From contig NC_008048.1 in NCBI RefSeq assembly GCF_000013985.1, positions 1,550,001 through 1,614,000 of the forward strand: a DNA stretch of 64,000 bases, read 5' to 3'. Every line of letters starts with the position of its first letter. The stretch's first letter is position 1. This document shows positions 47,617 to 57,067 of the stretch, piece after piece. This stretch comes from Sphingopyxis alaskensis RB2256 (GTDB lineage Bacteria; Pseudomonadota; Alphaproteobacteria; Sphingomonadales; Sphingomonadaceae). Under the pieces are notes generated by a model. The model searched no databases, was not told where the DNA came from, and saw nothing but the letters and a program-made list of their open reading frames with translations. The translations under genes were made by a program, and so were the position numbers.

Positions 47617-49215
47617 GTGAGCGCCCCTGTATTGGGAACGATGGTCGATCGCGACGGCGAGATGTTCCGCGCCAACGCCGCGCACAACCGCACGCTGCGC
47701 GACGAACTCTACGCGCGCGTCGCCGAAGCGGCGCTGGGCGGCAATGAAAAGTCGCGCGAGCGGCATAGGAGCCGCGGCAAGCTGCTGCCGCGTGAGCGCG
47801 TCGAGCGGTTGCTCGACCCCGGCTCGCCGTTCCTCGAAATCGGCCAGCTCGCCGCGTGCGACATGTATGGCGGCGAGGTTCCGGGCGCAGGGATGATCGC
47901 GGGCATCGGCCGCGTGTCGGGGCGGCAGGCGATGATCGTCTGCAACGACGCGACGGTGAAGGGCGGCACCTATTATCCGATGACGGTGAAAAAGCATCTC
48001 CGCGCGCAGGAAATCGCGCAGGAGAACCGCCTGCCGTGCATCTACCTTGTCGACAGCGGCGGCGCGAACCTGCCGCATCAGGATCAGGTCTTTCCCGACC
48101 GCGACCATTTCGGGCGAATCTTCTTCAACCAGGCGAATATGAGCGCGCGGCGCATTCCGCAGATCGCCTGCGTGATGGGAAGCTGCACCGCGGGCGGCGC
48201 CTATGTGCCTGCGATGAGCGACGAGACGGTGATCGTCCGCGGTCAGGGCACGATCTTCCTCGCCGGCCCGCCGCTGGTGAAAGCGGCAACGGGCGAGGAA
48301 ATCAGCGCCGAGGATCTGGGCGGCGGCGATTTGCACGCAAAGAAGTCGGGCGTCGTCGATCATCTGGCCGAGAATGACGAACATGCGCTGACGATCGTCC
48401 GCGATATTATGTCGCACCTTGGCGCCGATGAAGGGTTCAAGGTTGAGCTGAAGGAACCGCGCCCGCCCAGATATGACGCCGAAGACCTATACGGCATCAT
48501 CCCGCAGGACGTCCGCGCGCCCTATGACGTCCACGAAGTCATCGCGCGCCTGGTCGACGGCAGCGAGTTTCACGCGTTCAAGGCGCAATATGGCAGCACG
48601 CTGGTGTGCGGCTTCGCGCATATCTGGGGCATCCCGGTCGCAATCCTCGCCAACAATGGCGTGCTGTTCAGCGAAAGCGCGGTCAAGGGCGCGCATTTCA
48701 TCGAGCTCGCGCAGCAGCGGAGCATTCCCCTGCTCTTCCTCCAGAATATCAGCGGCTTCATGGTCGGCGGGAAGTATGAGGCCGAAGGCATTGCAAAACA
48801 TGGCGCAAAGCTGGTGACGGCGGTGGCAACCGCGACGGTACCGAAAATCACCGTCCTGATCGGCGGCAGCTTTGGCGCGGGCAATTACGGCATGTGCGGG
48901 CGCGCCTATAGCCCACGCTTCCTGTTCACCTGGCCCAATGCGCGGATCAGCGTGATGGGCGGCGAACAGGCGGCATCGGTGCTGGCGACCGTCCACCGCG
49001 ACGCCGACAAATGGACGGCGGAGGAGGCCGAAGCCTTCAAAGCCCCGATCCGCCAGAAATATGAGGATGAGGGCAATCCCTATCACGCCACCGCGCGCCT
49101 GTGGGACGATGGCATCATCGACCCCGCGCAGACGCGCGACGTGCTGGGGCTGGCCTTCACCGCAACGCTGAACGCCCCGGTAGAGGACCGCGGCTTCGGC
49201 GTGTTCAGGATGTGA
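47617..49215 (+). CDS. mccB: Methylcrotonyl-CoA carboxylase carboxyltransferase (beta) subunit
   Basis: A 532-residue carboxyltransferase. Acyl-CoA and biotin pockets are indicated by [36 protein letters not shown], and in the second half [20 protein letters not shown] and [20 protein letters not shown]. The latter segments are typical of MCC beta rather than propionyl-CoA carboxylase. The GTG start has AGGGAG upstream. It works with mccA, 5 bp downstream. Confidence 0.94.
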   Translation: MSAPVLGTMVDRDGEMFRANAAHNRTLRDELYARVAEAALGGNEKSRERHRSRGKLLPRERVERLLDPGSPFLEIGQLAACDMYGGEVPGAGMIAGIGRVSGRQAMIVCNDATVKGGTYYPMTVKKHLRAQEIAQENRLPCIYLVDSGGANLPHQDQVFPDRDHFGRIFFNQANMSARRIPQIACVMGSCTAGGAYVPAMSDETVIVRGQGTIFLAGPPLVKAATGEEISAEDLGGGDLHAKKSGVVDHLAENDEHALTIVRDIMSHLGADEGFKVELKEPRPPRYDAEDLYGIIPQDVRAPYDVHEVIARLVDGSEFHAFKAQYGSTLVCGFAHIWGIPVAILANNGVLFSESAVKGAHFIELAQQRSIPLLFLQNISGFMVGGKYEAEGIAKHGAKLVTAVATATVPKITVLIGGSFGAGNYGMCGRAYSPRFLFTWPNARISVMGGEQAASVLATVHRDADKWTAEEAEAFKAPIRQKYEDEGNPYHATARLWDDGIIDPAQTRDVLGLAFTATLNAPVEDRGFGVFRM

Positions 49216-49220
49216 TTACC

Positions 49221-51059
49221 ATGATCCAGTCCCTCCTCATCGCCAATCGCGGCGAGATCGCCTGCCGCATCATCCGCACCGCACGCGAGATGGGCATTCG
49301 CACCGTCGCGGTCTATTCGGACGCCGACGCCAAGGCGCTGCATGTCCGGCAGGCCGATGAGGCCGTGCATATCGGCCCGTCGCCGGCGCGCGAATCCTAT
49401 CTGGTGGGCGAGAAGATCGTTGCGGCCGCGAAGGCGACCGGGGCCGAGGCGATCCATCCGGGTTATGGCTTCCTGTCGGAGAACGCCGCGTTCGCGCAGG
49501 CGGTCATTGACGCCGGGCTGGTCTGGGTGGGGCCAAACCCCGCAAGCATCACCGCGATGGGGCTCAAGGATGCCGCGAAGAAGCTGATGGCCGAGGCCGG
49601 GGTTCCGGTGACGCCGGGCTATATGGGCGAGAACCAGGATCCCGCTTTCCTCGCCGAACGGGCCGCCGAGATCGGCTATCCCGTCCTCATCAAGGCCGTC
49701 GCGGGCGGCGGCGGCAAGGGGATGCGCAAGGTGGATAGCCCGGCTGACTTCCTCGACGCGCTTGCCTCGTGCCAGCGCGAGGCGGCGGCGTCGTTCGGCA
49801 ACGACCATGTGCTGATCGAGAAATATATCCTCACCCCCCGCCATATCGAGGTGCAGATATTCGGCGACACGCACGGCAATGTCGTCCACCTGTTCGAACG
49901 CGACTGCTCGCTCCAGCGCCGCCACCAGAAGGTGATCGAGGAAGCCCCCGCCCCCGGCATGGACGAGGCGACGCGCGCCGAGCTGTGCGCCGCCGCGGTG
50001 CGCGCCGCAAAGGCGGTCGATTATGTCGGCGCGGGGACGATCGAGTTCATCGCCGACGCGAGCGAGGGCCTGCGCGCCGACCGCATCTGGTTCATGGAAA
50101 TGAACACGCGGTTGCAGGTCGAGCATCCGGTGACCGAGGAAATCACCGGCGTCGATCTGGTCGAATGGCAGCTGCGCGTCGCGAGCGGCGAGCCATTGCC
50201 CCTGACGCAGGACCAGCTTGCAATCAACGGCTGGGCGATGGAAGCGCGGCTTTATGCCGAAGACCCCGCCAAGGGCTTTCTGCCGAGCACGGGCACGCTC
50301 GAACTCTTCCAGCTTCCCGAGCATATCGGCCGCATCGACACCGGCGTCTATGAAGGCGCCGAGGTGTCGCCCTTCTATGACCCGATGATCGCCAAGGTCA
50401 TCGCTTATGGCGAGAACCGCGAAGAAGCGCGCGAGCTGCTTTCGGAGATGCTGGAGGACAGCGCGATCTGGCCGGTCAAAACCAATTCGGCCTTTCTGAT
50501 CGCCGCGCTCGATCATCCTGATTTCGTCGCGGGCACCGTCGATACCGGCCTGATCGGTCGCGATGGCGATGCGATGACCGCTGCGCCCGAACCTTCGGCG
50601 CAGGCACTGACCAATGCCGCAATGGCGATGGTGCCGCGCGCGTTACAGGCGGGGTTCCGCCTCAACGCCCCCGAGGTGCGCACCGCGCCCTTCCTGCTCG
50701 ACGGCAAGCGGGTCGACGTTGCGCTCCACGGCCCCGGCGCCGAAGAACCCGCCCCCGCGATGCTCGTCGCCGAGGGTGGGTCGGTGTGGCAATTGGCACC
50801 CTGGCGCGCCGAGGGCAGCGCGAGCGGCGCGGCGGGCGACGGCGCGATCCTGTCGCCCATGCCCGGCAAGATCATCGCGGTCGAGGTTGCCGCGGGCGAC
50901 ACGGTGGCCAAGGGACAGAAGCTGCTCACGCTCGAAGCGATGAAGATGGAGCACAGCCTGGTTGCGCCGTTCGACGGCGTGGTGGCGGAGCTTAACGCGG
51001 TGGCAGGCGGACAGGTGCAGGTCGAGGCATTGCTGGCGCGGATCGAGGCGGCGAAATGA
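49221..51059 (+). CDS. mccA: Methylcrotonyl-CoA carboxylase biotin-containing (alpha) subunit
   Basis: A 612-residue protein with biotin carboxylase domain first (IANRGEIACRIIRTAREMGI, AGGGGKGMRKV, RDCSLQRRHQKVIEEAPAP, MEMNTRLQVEHPVTEEITG). A C-terminal biotinyl domain has K575 in EAMKMEH. It carboxylates 3-methylcrotonyl-CoA to 3-methylglutaconyl-CoA with MccB. It is followed by a 167 bp gap with repeats before maoC. Confidence 0.95.
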   Translation: MIQSLLIANRGEIACRIIRTAREMGIRTVAVYSDADAKALHVRQADEAVHIGPSPARESYLVGEKIVAAAKATGAEAIHPGYGFLSENAAFAQAVIDAGLVWVGPNPASITAMGLKDAAKKLMAEAGVPVTPGYMGENQDPAFLAERAAEIGYPVLIKAVAGGGGKGMRKVDSPADFLDALASCQREAAASFGNDHVLIEKYILTPRHIEVQIFGDTHGNVVHLFERDCSLQRRHQKVIEEAPAPGMDEATRAELCAAAVRAAKAVDYVGAGTIEFIADASEGLRADRIWFMEMNTRLQVEHPVTEEITGVDLVEWQLRVASGEPLPLTQDQLAINGWAMEARLYAEDPAKGFLPSTGTLELFQLPEHIGRIDTGVYEGAEVSPFYDPMIAKVIAYGENREEARELLSEMLEDSAIWPVKTNSAFLIAALDHPDFVAGTVDTGLIGRDGDAMTAAPEPSAQALTNAAMAMVPRALQAGFRLNAPEVRTAPFLLDGKRVDVALHGPGAEEPAPAMLVAEGGSVWQLAPWRAEGSASGAAGDGAILSPMPGKIIAVEVAAGDTVAKGQKLLTLEAMKMEHSLVAPFDGVVAELNAVAGGQVQVEALLARIEAAK

Positions 51060-51226
51060 GCAATCTTCTCCCGGCGGGAGAAGGATATGGAGCCTTATCG
51101 CGCAGCGATCAGGCGGAGTTGGATGAGGGGTTGCGAGCTATTGTGGGGGCACAACCCTCACCCAGCTACGACTAGCCAGCAAGCTGGCAAGTCTCCGCAT
51201 CCCTCTCCCGATGGGAGAGAAATTAC
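51060..51226. repeat. Composite repeat region between mccA and maoC
   Basis: The gap contains CTTCTCCCGGCGGGAGAAG near its start, then GAGGGGTTG / CAACCCTC as complementary pieces, and CTCTCCCGATGGGAGAG just before maoC. It has no open frame. It looks like a decayed palindromic element unlike the other families here. The last hairpin ends 5 bp before the maoC start and occupies its ribosome-site region. Confidence 0.65.
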
Positions 51227-51679
51227 ATGGCAGGCCGCTATTTCGACGAATGGACCATTGGCGACGCGCTGACGCATGACATCCGCCGCACGGTGACCGA
51301 GACCGACAATCTGCTGTTCACCACGATGACGCACAATCCGCAGCCGCTGCACCTCGATATCGAGGCGGCGAAGGCGTCGGAGTTTGGCCAGATCCTCGTC
51401 AACGGCACCTTCACCTTCAGCCTGATGGTCGGGCTGTCGGTCGGCGACACGACATTGGGCACGCTCGTCGCGAACCTTGGTTACGACAAGCTTGTCATGC
51501 CCAAACCCGTGTTCATCGGCGATACGCTCTATGCGACGAGCGAGGTGATCGGCCTCAAGGAGTCGAAATCGCGGCCGAATGCAGGTATCGTCACCTTCCT
51601 GCACCGGGCGATCAATCAGCGGGGCGAAATCGTCTGTCAGTGTGAACGCTCCGCGCTCATCAAAAGGAAGGACGCCTGA
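51227..51679 (+). CDS. MaoC-family hydratase, probable 3-methylglutaconyl-CoA hydratase
   Basis: A 150-residue hot-dog-fold hydratase. The usual hydratase-2 motif (D-x-N-P-x-H) appears as NPQPLH, residues 37-42. The catalytic His (H42) is kept but the Asp position is Asn37. The second half has [18 protein letters not shown] and [14 protein letters not shown], normal for MaoC. It shares its last base region with the CitE-like gene. Its place after mccBA, and the parallel operon in mycobacteria, suggest hydration of 3-methylglutaconyl-CoA to (R)-HMG-CoA. Confidence 0.82.
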   Translation: MAGRYFDEWTIGDALTHDIRRTVTETDNLLFTTMTHNPQPLHLDIEAAKASEFGQILVNGTFTFSLMVGLSVGDTTLGTLVANLGYDKLVMPKPVFIGDTLYATSEVIGLKESKSRPNAGIVTFLHRAINQRGEIVCQCERSALIKRKDA

Positions 51680-52530
51680 TGCGCCTCCGCTCGCTTCTCT
51701 TCGTCCCCGGCGACCGGCCCGAACGCTTTGCCAAGGCGGCGGCGTCGGGTGCCGATGCCATCATCCTCGACCTGGAGGATTCGGTGTCGCCCGCGAACAA
51801 GGACGCGGCGCGCCACGCCGTCGCCGAATATCTGTCGGGGACGCGCGAAGTCGTGACGCTGGTGCGCGTCAATCCGCTCGACGGGCATATGACCGCCGCC
51901 GATGTCACCGCGGTGATCGGCGCGCGCCCCGATGCGATCATGCTGCCCAAGGCCGAGGGCGCGCCGAGCATCCAGCAACTCGACACGATCCTGCGGAGCG
52001 AAACGGCGGATGACGCTTCGCTGCCTGCGATCCTGCCGATTGCCACCGAGACGCCCGCGGCAATCTTCACGCTTGGCAGCTACCGCGAAGTGAAAGACCG
52101 CCTGCTCGGCCTGACCTGGGGCGCCGAGGATCTGCCGGCCGCGATCGGCGCGACGACGAGCCGCGAGGCGGACGGACGCTATACCCAGCCTTATGAAGTC
52201 GCGCGCGCGCTGACACTCTTTGCCGCTCATGCCGCAGGCGTCGCGGCGATCGACACGGTGTTCCCCGCGATCAAGGATGCCGATGGCCTCGCCGCCTATG
52301 CCGCTCGCGCGCGGCGCGACGGCTTTACCGGCATGATGGCGATCCACCCGTCGCAGGTCGAACCGATCAATGCCGCCTTCACCCCCAGTGCCGAGGAAGC
52401 GGCGCGCGCGCAGGCGATCGTCGACGCCTTCGCCGCCAATCCCGGCGCCGGAGTGCTCCAGGTCGACGGCAAGATGGTCGACGCGCCGCATCTGAAACAG
52501 GCCCGGCATATATTGTCGCTGGCGAACTGA
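51679..52530 (+). CDS. CitE-like CoA ester lyase, probable (R)-HMG-CoA lyase
   Basis: A 283-residue TIM-barrel lyase of the HpcH/CitE family. Active-site candidates are R64 (LVRVNP), E124 (IATETPAAI), E150-D151 (WGAEDLPAAIG) and the loop MMAIHPSQVEPIN. It starts at the last base of maoC. In Mycobacterium tuberculosis the related Rv2498c, encoded with MCC genes and a MaoC protein, cleaves (R)-HMG-CoA to acetyl-CoA and acetoacetate. The same role fits here since no conventional HMG-CoA lyase is in the operon. Malyl- or citramalyl-CoA lyase activity remains possible. Confidence 0.83.
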   Translation: MRLRSLLFVPGDRPERFAKAAASGADAIILDLEDSVSPANKDAARHAVAEYLSGTREVVTLVRVNPLDGHMTAADVTAVIGARPDAIMLPKAEGAPSIQQLDTILRSETADDASLPAILPIATETPAAIFTLGSYREVKDRLLGLTWGAEDLPAAIGATTSREADGRYTQPYEVARALTLFAAHAAGVAAIDTVFPAIKDADGLAAYAARARRDGFTGMMAIHPSQVEPINAAFTPSAEEAARAQAIVDAFAANPGAGVLQVDGKMVDAPHLKQARHILSLAN

Positions 52531-52533
52531 CCC

Positions 52534-52613
52534 CCGTCATCCTGGCGAAGGCCGGGATCTCGCCGGTGTGTCAGAGCGCGATGTTGAGATCCCGGCCTTC
52601 GCCGGGATGACGG
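52534..52613. repeat. Palindromic repeat, CATCCCGGCGAAGGCCGGGA family
   Basis: Two 28 bp arms with one mismatch (CCGTCATCCTGGCGAAGGCC and its near-complement) enclose 24 bp, between convergent citE-like and phospholipase-D-like genes. A half-copy lies at 15324-15346. Confidence 0.9.
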
Positions 52614-52623
52614 ATGGGAGCGG

Positions 52624-54162
52624 TTAGCGCCCGCGCCGCCGAAACGGCCGGTGCCGCTTCATCCAGCTTTTGCCGCGCCGCCAGCTTTTCTTCAGGCCGC
52701 GCCCGGCGAAGCTTTCGAACATCGCATCGGGGCTCGTCGGGTCGAGCAATTCATTGTCGGCGATGAAATCGTCCATCGGACCGGGCGCGACCAGATCGAG
52801 CAGTTCGAGCGAGCGTCCCGGCCCGCGCAGCGCCTCGATCGCCGCAATCAGCGAACCCGACGCGTCAAAGGCGCGCGCGACCTCCGCCGGGTCGACGCCC
52901 AGATGTTCGGCCATCAGCGATTCGCGCAGCTTGCGGATCACCGGTTCGGCGCCGTGATTTGCGGGCAGCGCGGCATCGATCGTGACGTCGCATTCGCTGT
53001 CGAGCCCCATCGACCGGTTGTTCATGTTCGACGATCCGACGCGCAGCAGCCGGTCGTCGACGATGGCGGTCTTGGCATGGACATAGATGGGATCGCCGCC
53101 CGCCGTGTGCGGGACATAGATGCGCAGCCGGTCGCCATGCTTCGCCTTGGCGATCGACCGCACCAGTTTCACCCGCGCCGCGTCCATCGCCATCTGTTCG
53201 AGCCAGCCGTCGGCGGTTTTCGGCATCACCATGACGAATTCGGGCGCGTCATCCTCGTCCAGCCGCGCCGCGATCGCAGCGGCTATCTTGCCGCTCGTGA
53301 AATACTGATTCTCGAAATAGATGAAGCGCTTCGCCGCCGCGATCATGTCGAGATAGAGCTGCTCGATCTCGCGCACTTCGGGATAGCCGTCATATTCGGC
53401 GCGCGAGCGCGAAATGGCGACATCGACGTTGGTGAAATCAGGGTCGAGCGTATCGGGCCATGTCTCGCCATCGCCCTCGACATCGCGCAGCGCCTTTTTC
53501 GTCGCGCGCTGCCAGCGTTCGTTGCCGAGTTCGGCGAGCGCGCGGCCGACGTCCCCCGCAAGGATCATCGTCGAATCATGCCACGGCATATAGGTTTTGC
53601 CGTCGGGGTTGGTCCGCCGCGTGTCACCATCCCTATGCCCGCGCGTGTCCCAGCGCGACGCAGCGACGTCGATGCCGCCGCACACCGCCAGATGATCGTC
53701 GAACACCGCCACCTTCTGATGATGGCTGCACCCTGCCGGATGCGCGCCATCGAGGCGAAAGCTGATCGAGCGCGTCGCCTTCCAGCGCAGGATCATCGCG
53801 ACGATGCGCGGAACCAGCAAATGCTTCAGCCCGCCAAAGTTCCAGCGCAATATGTCGATGTCGCGATCGGGCTTCGCGCGCGCCAGCGCCAGCAGATAAT
53901 GGCCGAGCGACTCGCCTTTGCCGTCCGCGTCGGGCTCCAGCGCAATGCGCGGATCAAAGTCCCAGCCGATCAGCAGGATACGCTCCTTCGCGCCCGCCAT
54001 CAGCTCTTTCAGCAGTTTGAAATAATCGGCGGCATCGACGATCATCCGCGCCTTCTCGGCGCGCTCGATCCGCCAGCAATTGCGGCCTTCGACGACAATC
54101 GGTTCCAGATCGCTGCCCATCGCCGCCGACACGCCCGGCGGCGGCGATGGTTGCGCCGACAC
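52624..54162 (-). CDS. Phospholipase D / cardiolipin synthase-like protein
   Basis: A 512-residue PLD-superfamily protein without obvious membrane helices. The two catalytic HKD motifs are HHQKVAVFDDHLAVCGG and YVHAKTAIVDDRLLRVGSSN; the second is followed by NMNNRSMGLDSEC as in phospholipase D enzymes. The C-terminal tail is strongly basic (KKSWRRGKSWMKRHRPFRRR), suited to binding acidic membranes. The GTG start is 4 bp after the acyl-CoA dehydrogenase stop, so it may be co-transcribed. Confidence 0.87.
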   Translation of the reverse strand: MSAQPSPPPGVSAAMGSDLEPIVVEGRNCWRIERAEKARMIVDAADYFKLLKELMAGAKERILLIGWDFDPRIALEPDADGKGESLGHYLLALARAKPDRDIDILRWNFGGLKHLLVPRIVAMILRWKATRSISFRLDGAHPAGCSHHQKVAVFDDHLAVCGGIDVAASRWDTRGHRDGDTRRTNPDGKTYMPWHDSTMILAGDVGRALAELGNERWQRATKKALRDVEGDGETWPDTLDPDFTNVDVAISRSRAEYDGYPEVREIEQLYLDMIAAAKRFIYFENQYFTSGKIAAAIAARLDEDDAPEFVMVMPKTADGWLEQMAMDAARVKLVRSIAKAKHGDRLRIYVPHTAGGDPIYVHAKTAIVDDRLLRVGSSNMNNRSMGLDSECDVTIDAALPANHGAEPVIRKLRESLMAEHLGVDPAEVARAFDASGSLIAAIEALRGPGRSLELLDLVAPGPMDDFIADNELLDPTSPDAMFESFAGRGLKKSWRRGKSWMKRHRPFRRRGR

Positions 54163-54166
54163 GGCG

Positions 54167-55969
54167 TCAGGCCGCGAAAAACTGTTCCGGGGTCAGCGCC
54201 ATCATCGTCTCGCTGCCCGCCTCGATCTTGCGGCGAAGCGATCCCGCGTCGGGCAGGAAGCGTTCGCCGAAGTGGCGCGCGGTGACGATCTTTGCATCGA
54301 GGAAATCCTTGGCTCCGCGCCCTTCGTCGAGCGCCTTCTGCGCCGCCTCGGCCATGCGCAGCCACATCAGCCCCAGCGCGACGATGCCGGTGATGTGCAT
54401 ATAATGATGCGCGCCGGCGCCGACATTGTTCGGGTTGGTCATGCCATTAGCCATGAACCACATCGTCGCGGCCTTCAGCTCGCCATTGGCTTTTTCGAGG
54501 CGCCCCGCGAAATCGGCGAGCGCGGGCTTGTCCTTCGCCGCGGCGCATTCGGCATCGACGATGGCGAAGAGGGTCTGGATCGCGCGGCCGCCATTCTGCG
54601 CGAGCTTGCGGCCGACAAGGTCCATCGCCTGCACGCCGTTCGCGCCTTCGTAAATCATCGTGATGCGGGCATCGCGGACATATTGGCTCATGCCATGTTC
54701 CTCGATGTAACCGTGGCCGCCGAACACCTGCTGCGCATTGGTCGCGACCTCATAGCCCTTGTCGGTGCCATAGCCCTTGATGACCGGGGTGAGCAGGCTG
54801 ACGAGATCGTCGGCGAGCTGCCGTTCCTCCTCGGTCTCGGCCACATGCGCCAGATCGACCTGGAGCGCGCCCCACAGGCACAGCGCGCGCAGCCCTTCGA
54901 CGGTCGCCTTGGCGTCCATCAGCATCCGGCGCACATCGGGATGGACGAACAGCGGGTCGGCCTTTTCCTGAGGGTCTTTCGGTCCGGTGAGCGCGCGGCC
55001 CTGGCGGCGGTCCTGCGCATAGGCGACGGCATTCTGGAAGGCGATGTCGGCCTGCCCCAATCCCTGAATCCCGACACCCAGCCGCGCGGCGTTCATCATC
55101 ACGAACATCGCGGCGAGCCCCTTATTCTCCTCGCCGACCATCCAGCCGGTGGCGCCGTCATAGTTCATCACGCAGGTCGAATTGGCATGGATGCCCATCT
55201 TGTGCTCGATCGACCCGCATTGCAGCGCGTTGCGCTCGCCGAGCGAGCCATCTTCCTTCACGAGGAACTTCGGCACGATGAACAACGAGATGCCCTTCAC
55301 ACTGTCGGGCGCGTCGGGAGTCTTGGCGAGGACGAGGTGGATGATGTTGTCGGTCAGGTCGTGCTCGCCCGACGAAATGAAGATCTTGGTGCCCGTGATG
55401 GCATAGCTGCCGTCGCCATTGGGCACCGCGCGGGTGCGGATGAGGCCAAGGTCGGTGCCGCAATGCGGCTCGGTCAGGTTCATCGTACCGCCCCATTCGC
55501 CCGACACCATCTTCGGAACATAGCGCGCCTTCTGCTCGTCCGATCCCTTGACGAGGATTGCCGCAACGGCGGCCTGCGTCAGCCCCGGATACATGGCAAA
55601 GGCCTGGTTCGCGGCCATGCGATATTCCTCGACCGGAAAGCCGACGACATGCGGCAGTCCCTGTCCACCGAACTCTTCCGGCTGCGTCAGCAGCGTCCAG
55701 CCCGCCTCGCAATAGGCCTTATACGCTTCCTTGAACCCCTTGGGCGTCGTCACCGACCCGTCGTCGTGGCGCGTGCAGCCTTCAAGGTCGCCCGACTGGT
55801 TGATCGGGAACAGCACCTCTTCGCAAAACTTCCCCGCTTCGGTCAGCACCGCCTCGATCATGTCGGGGGTCGCGTTGGCGAAGCCGGGAAGATTGGCATA
55901 GTTCTCAACGCCAAGCACCTCGTTGATCAAGAACAGGCTGTCCTGCACAGGGGCGCGATAGACGGGCAT
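54167..55969 (-). CDS. Long-form acyl-CoA dehydrogenase (DmdC/FadE-like)
   Basis: A 600-residue flavoenzyme with an extra N-terminal segment and a C-terminal domain typical of the roughly 600-residue acyl-CoA dehydrogenases. Motifs include GGQGLPHVVG, MNLTEPHCGTDLGLIRTRA, TGTKIFISSGEHDL and the catalytic-Glu region MIYEGANGVQAMDLVGRKL. Relatives include 3-methylmercaptopropionyl-CoA dehydrogenase and other FadE proteins, so the chain specificity is open. AAGGA is 8 bp before the ATG. It lies 72 bp after the MerR gene in the same direction and is probably controlled by it. Confidence 0.92.
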   Translation of the reverse strand: MPVYRAPVQDSLFLINEVLGVENYANLPGFANATPDMIEAVLTEAGKFCEEVLFPINQSGDLEGCTRHDDGSVTTPKGFKEAYKAYCEAGWTLLTQPEEFGGQGLPHVVGFPVEEYRMAANQAFAMYPGLTQAAVAAILVKGSDEQKARYVPKMVSGEWGGTMNLTEPHCGTDLGLIRTRAVPNGDGSYAITGTKIFISSGEHDLTDNIIHLVLAKTPDAPDSVKGISLFIVPKFLVKEDGSLGERNALQCGSIEHKMGIHANSTCVMNYDGATGWMVGEENKGLAAMFVMMNAARLGVGIQGLGQADIAFQNAVAYAQDRRQGRALTGPKDPQEKADPLFVHPDVRRMLMDAKATVEGLRALCLWGALQVDLAHVAETEEERQLADDLVSLLTPVIKGYGTDKGYEVATNAQQVFGGHGYIEEHGMSQYVRDARITMIYEGANGVQAMDLVGRKLAQNGGRAIQTLFAIVDAECAAAKDKPALADFAGRLEKANGELKAATMWFMANGMTNPNNVGAGAHHYMHITGIVALGLMWLRMAEAAQKALDEGRGAKDFLDAKIVTARHFGERFLPDAGSLRRKIEAGSETMMALTPEQFFAA

Positions 55970-56041
55970 GGGAAATCCTTCTGAAAAGCAGTTGATCGGG
56001 TCCAACTTGCCTGGGGAGAGGCCAGCTTCGGGTCGGACCGG

Positions 56042-56467
56042 CTATTTCTTGCCGGCGTCGACCTTTTTCACCATTTCGATGAAACGTGACAGTTCATCTA
56101 CAGCGCTGTCAATATCGTCGCGCTGGCGGCGGAGCAACGCGATGCGTTCCTCGCATTTCTCGATCGTCACCTGCCGTTGCAGCTTGCGGCCGTCGCCGAC
56201 ATCATACAGGTCGATCATCTCGCGGATATCGGCGAGGCTGAAGCCGGTGCGCTTCGCGCGCAGAATCCACGCGAGCCGCGCGCGGTCGCGCTTCGAATAG
56301 ATTCGCGACAATCCCTTGCGCGACGGACTGATCAGCCCCTCATCCTCATAGAAGCGCAGCGCACGGGCGGTGACGCCGAACTCGGTCGACAAGTCGGTGA
56401 TGCTGAACTGTTCGCGCCCCAGATGGTCGGGCGTATCGATATGCGAGTGGCCGTAGGGTTCGGTCAT
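56042..56467 (-). CDS. LiuR-like MerR-family regulator
   Basis: A 141-residue MerR protein. The N-terminal winged helix FSITDLSTEFGVTARALRFY continues to EDEGLISPSRKGLSRIYSKR, then ILRAKRTGFSLADIREMIDL, and a coiled-coil end. This pattern is that of LiuR, which controls branched-chain amino acid and acyl-CoA genes in proteobacteria. No cysteine metal site is seen beyond one Cys. The chosen ATG (56467) is only 7 bp after the -10 box, suggesting a leaderless mRNA. A palindrome in its promoter suggests self-control. Confidence 0.88.
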   Translation of the reverse strand: MTEPYGHSHIDTPDHLGREQFSITDLSTEFGVTARALRFYEDEGLISPSRKGLSRIYSKRDRARLAWILRAKRTGFSLADIREMIDLYDVGDGRKLQRQVTIEKCEERIALLRRQRDDIDSAVDELSRFIEMVKKVDAGKK

Positions 56468-56474
56468 GCCGACG

Positions 56475-56503
56475 AAACTAGTTTCCGTTGACGTGAACGT
56501 CAA
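56475..56503 (-). promoter_or_regulatory. Promoter and operator of the LiuR-like MerR gene
   Basis: The palindrome TTGACGT-GA-ACGTCAA is at 56488-56503. Read on the minus strand, its outer half supplies a -35 TTGACG; after 17 bp comes TAGTTT (56475-56480) within the palindrome GAAACTAGTTTC. The core ACGTGAACGT recurs before the enoyl-CoA hydratase (1405-1422). Confidence 0.6.
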
Positions 56504-56533
56504 TAGCGCCAGAGCGCTCCGATTCCGGGCGCT

Positions 56534-57067
56534 TCAGCCTGCACAGGGCCGGAGGATATTGCCGCGACCGTCGGCGATCCGCAAGCCCCTTGCATCATCC
56601 GCCGACCAGCTCGCGCGCGGCAGCCGCAGCCCCGACAGCGAGGCGCGGTTCGGGCAGAGCAGCGCGCATTGCGGCGGCAGGCGTCCCGGCAGGCGCAACT
56701 CGTCATTTTCCTCGTGGGCCAGCGCCTCGCACCCTTTCGCCCCCGCGAAGCGCATCCGCCACCCGTCCCCCTCGCGCACCATCGTCCCCCGCGCGGTGCA
56801 GGACAGCGTGGCGCCGAAGGCCGCGGTTACGGCAAAGCGCCACTGCCCCGCCCCGTCGGGCACGACGCACATCGCGTCGCGGCCAAGGTCGTGCGCGCGC
56901 TCGAACACGCCGACCGGCGTAGCCGCTTCAGGGCGGACAACGCCGCGTTCGCGCGCCGCAATCTCCAGCGGATTTCCGGCGTCGATCGCCTCCTCGCCGT
57001 TCGCCCCGCGCTCGCACGCCGCGAGCAGCAGCGCCGCCAGCGCGAGGGCAACGCTAACCCTGCGCAT
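56534..57067 (-). CDS. Predicted lipoprotein of unknown function
   Basis: A 177-residue protein with a lipoprotein signal ([16 protein letters not shown], Cys about 18). The mature part has several cysteines (MCVVPD, LSCTARG, KGCEAL, QCALLCP, LRPCAG) that could form disulfides in the periplasm. The start overlaps the end of hisI by 14 bp. No family recognised. A TTG 9 bp upstream is a less likely start. Confidence 0.65.
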   Translation of the reverse strand: MRRVSVALALAALLLAACERGANGEEAIDAGNPLEIAARERGVVRPEAATPVGVFERAHDLGRDAMCVVPDGAGQWRFAVTAAFGATLSCTARGTMVREGDGWRMRFAGAKGCEALAHEENDELRLPGRLPPQCALLCPNRASLSGLRLPRASWSADDARGLRIADGRGNILRPCAG

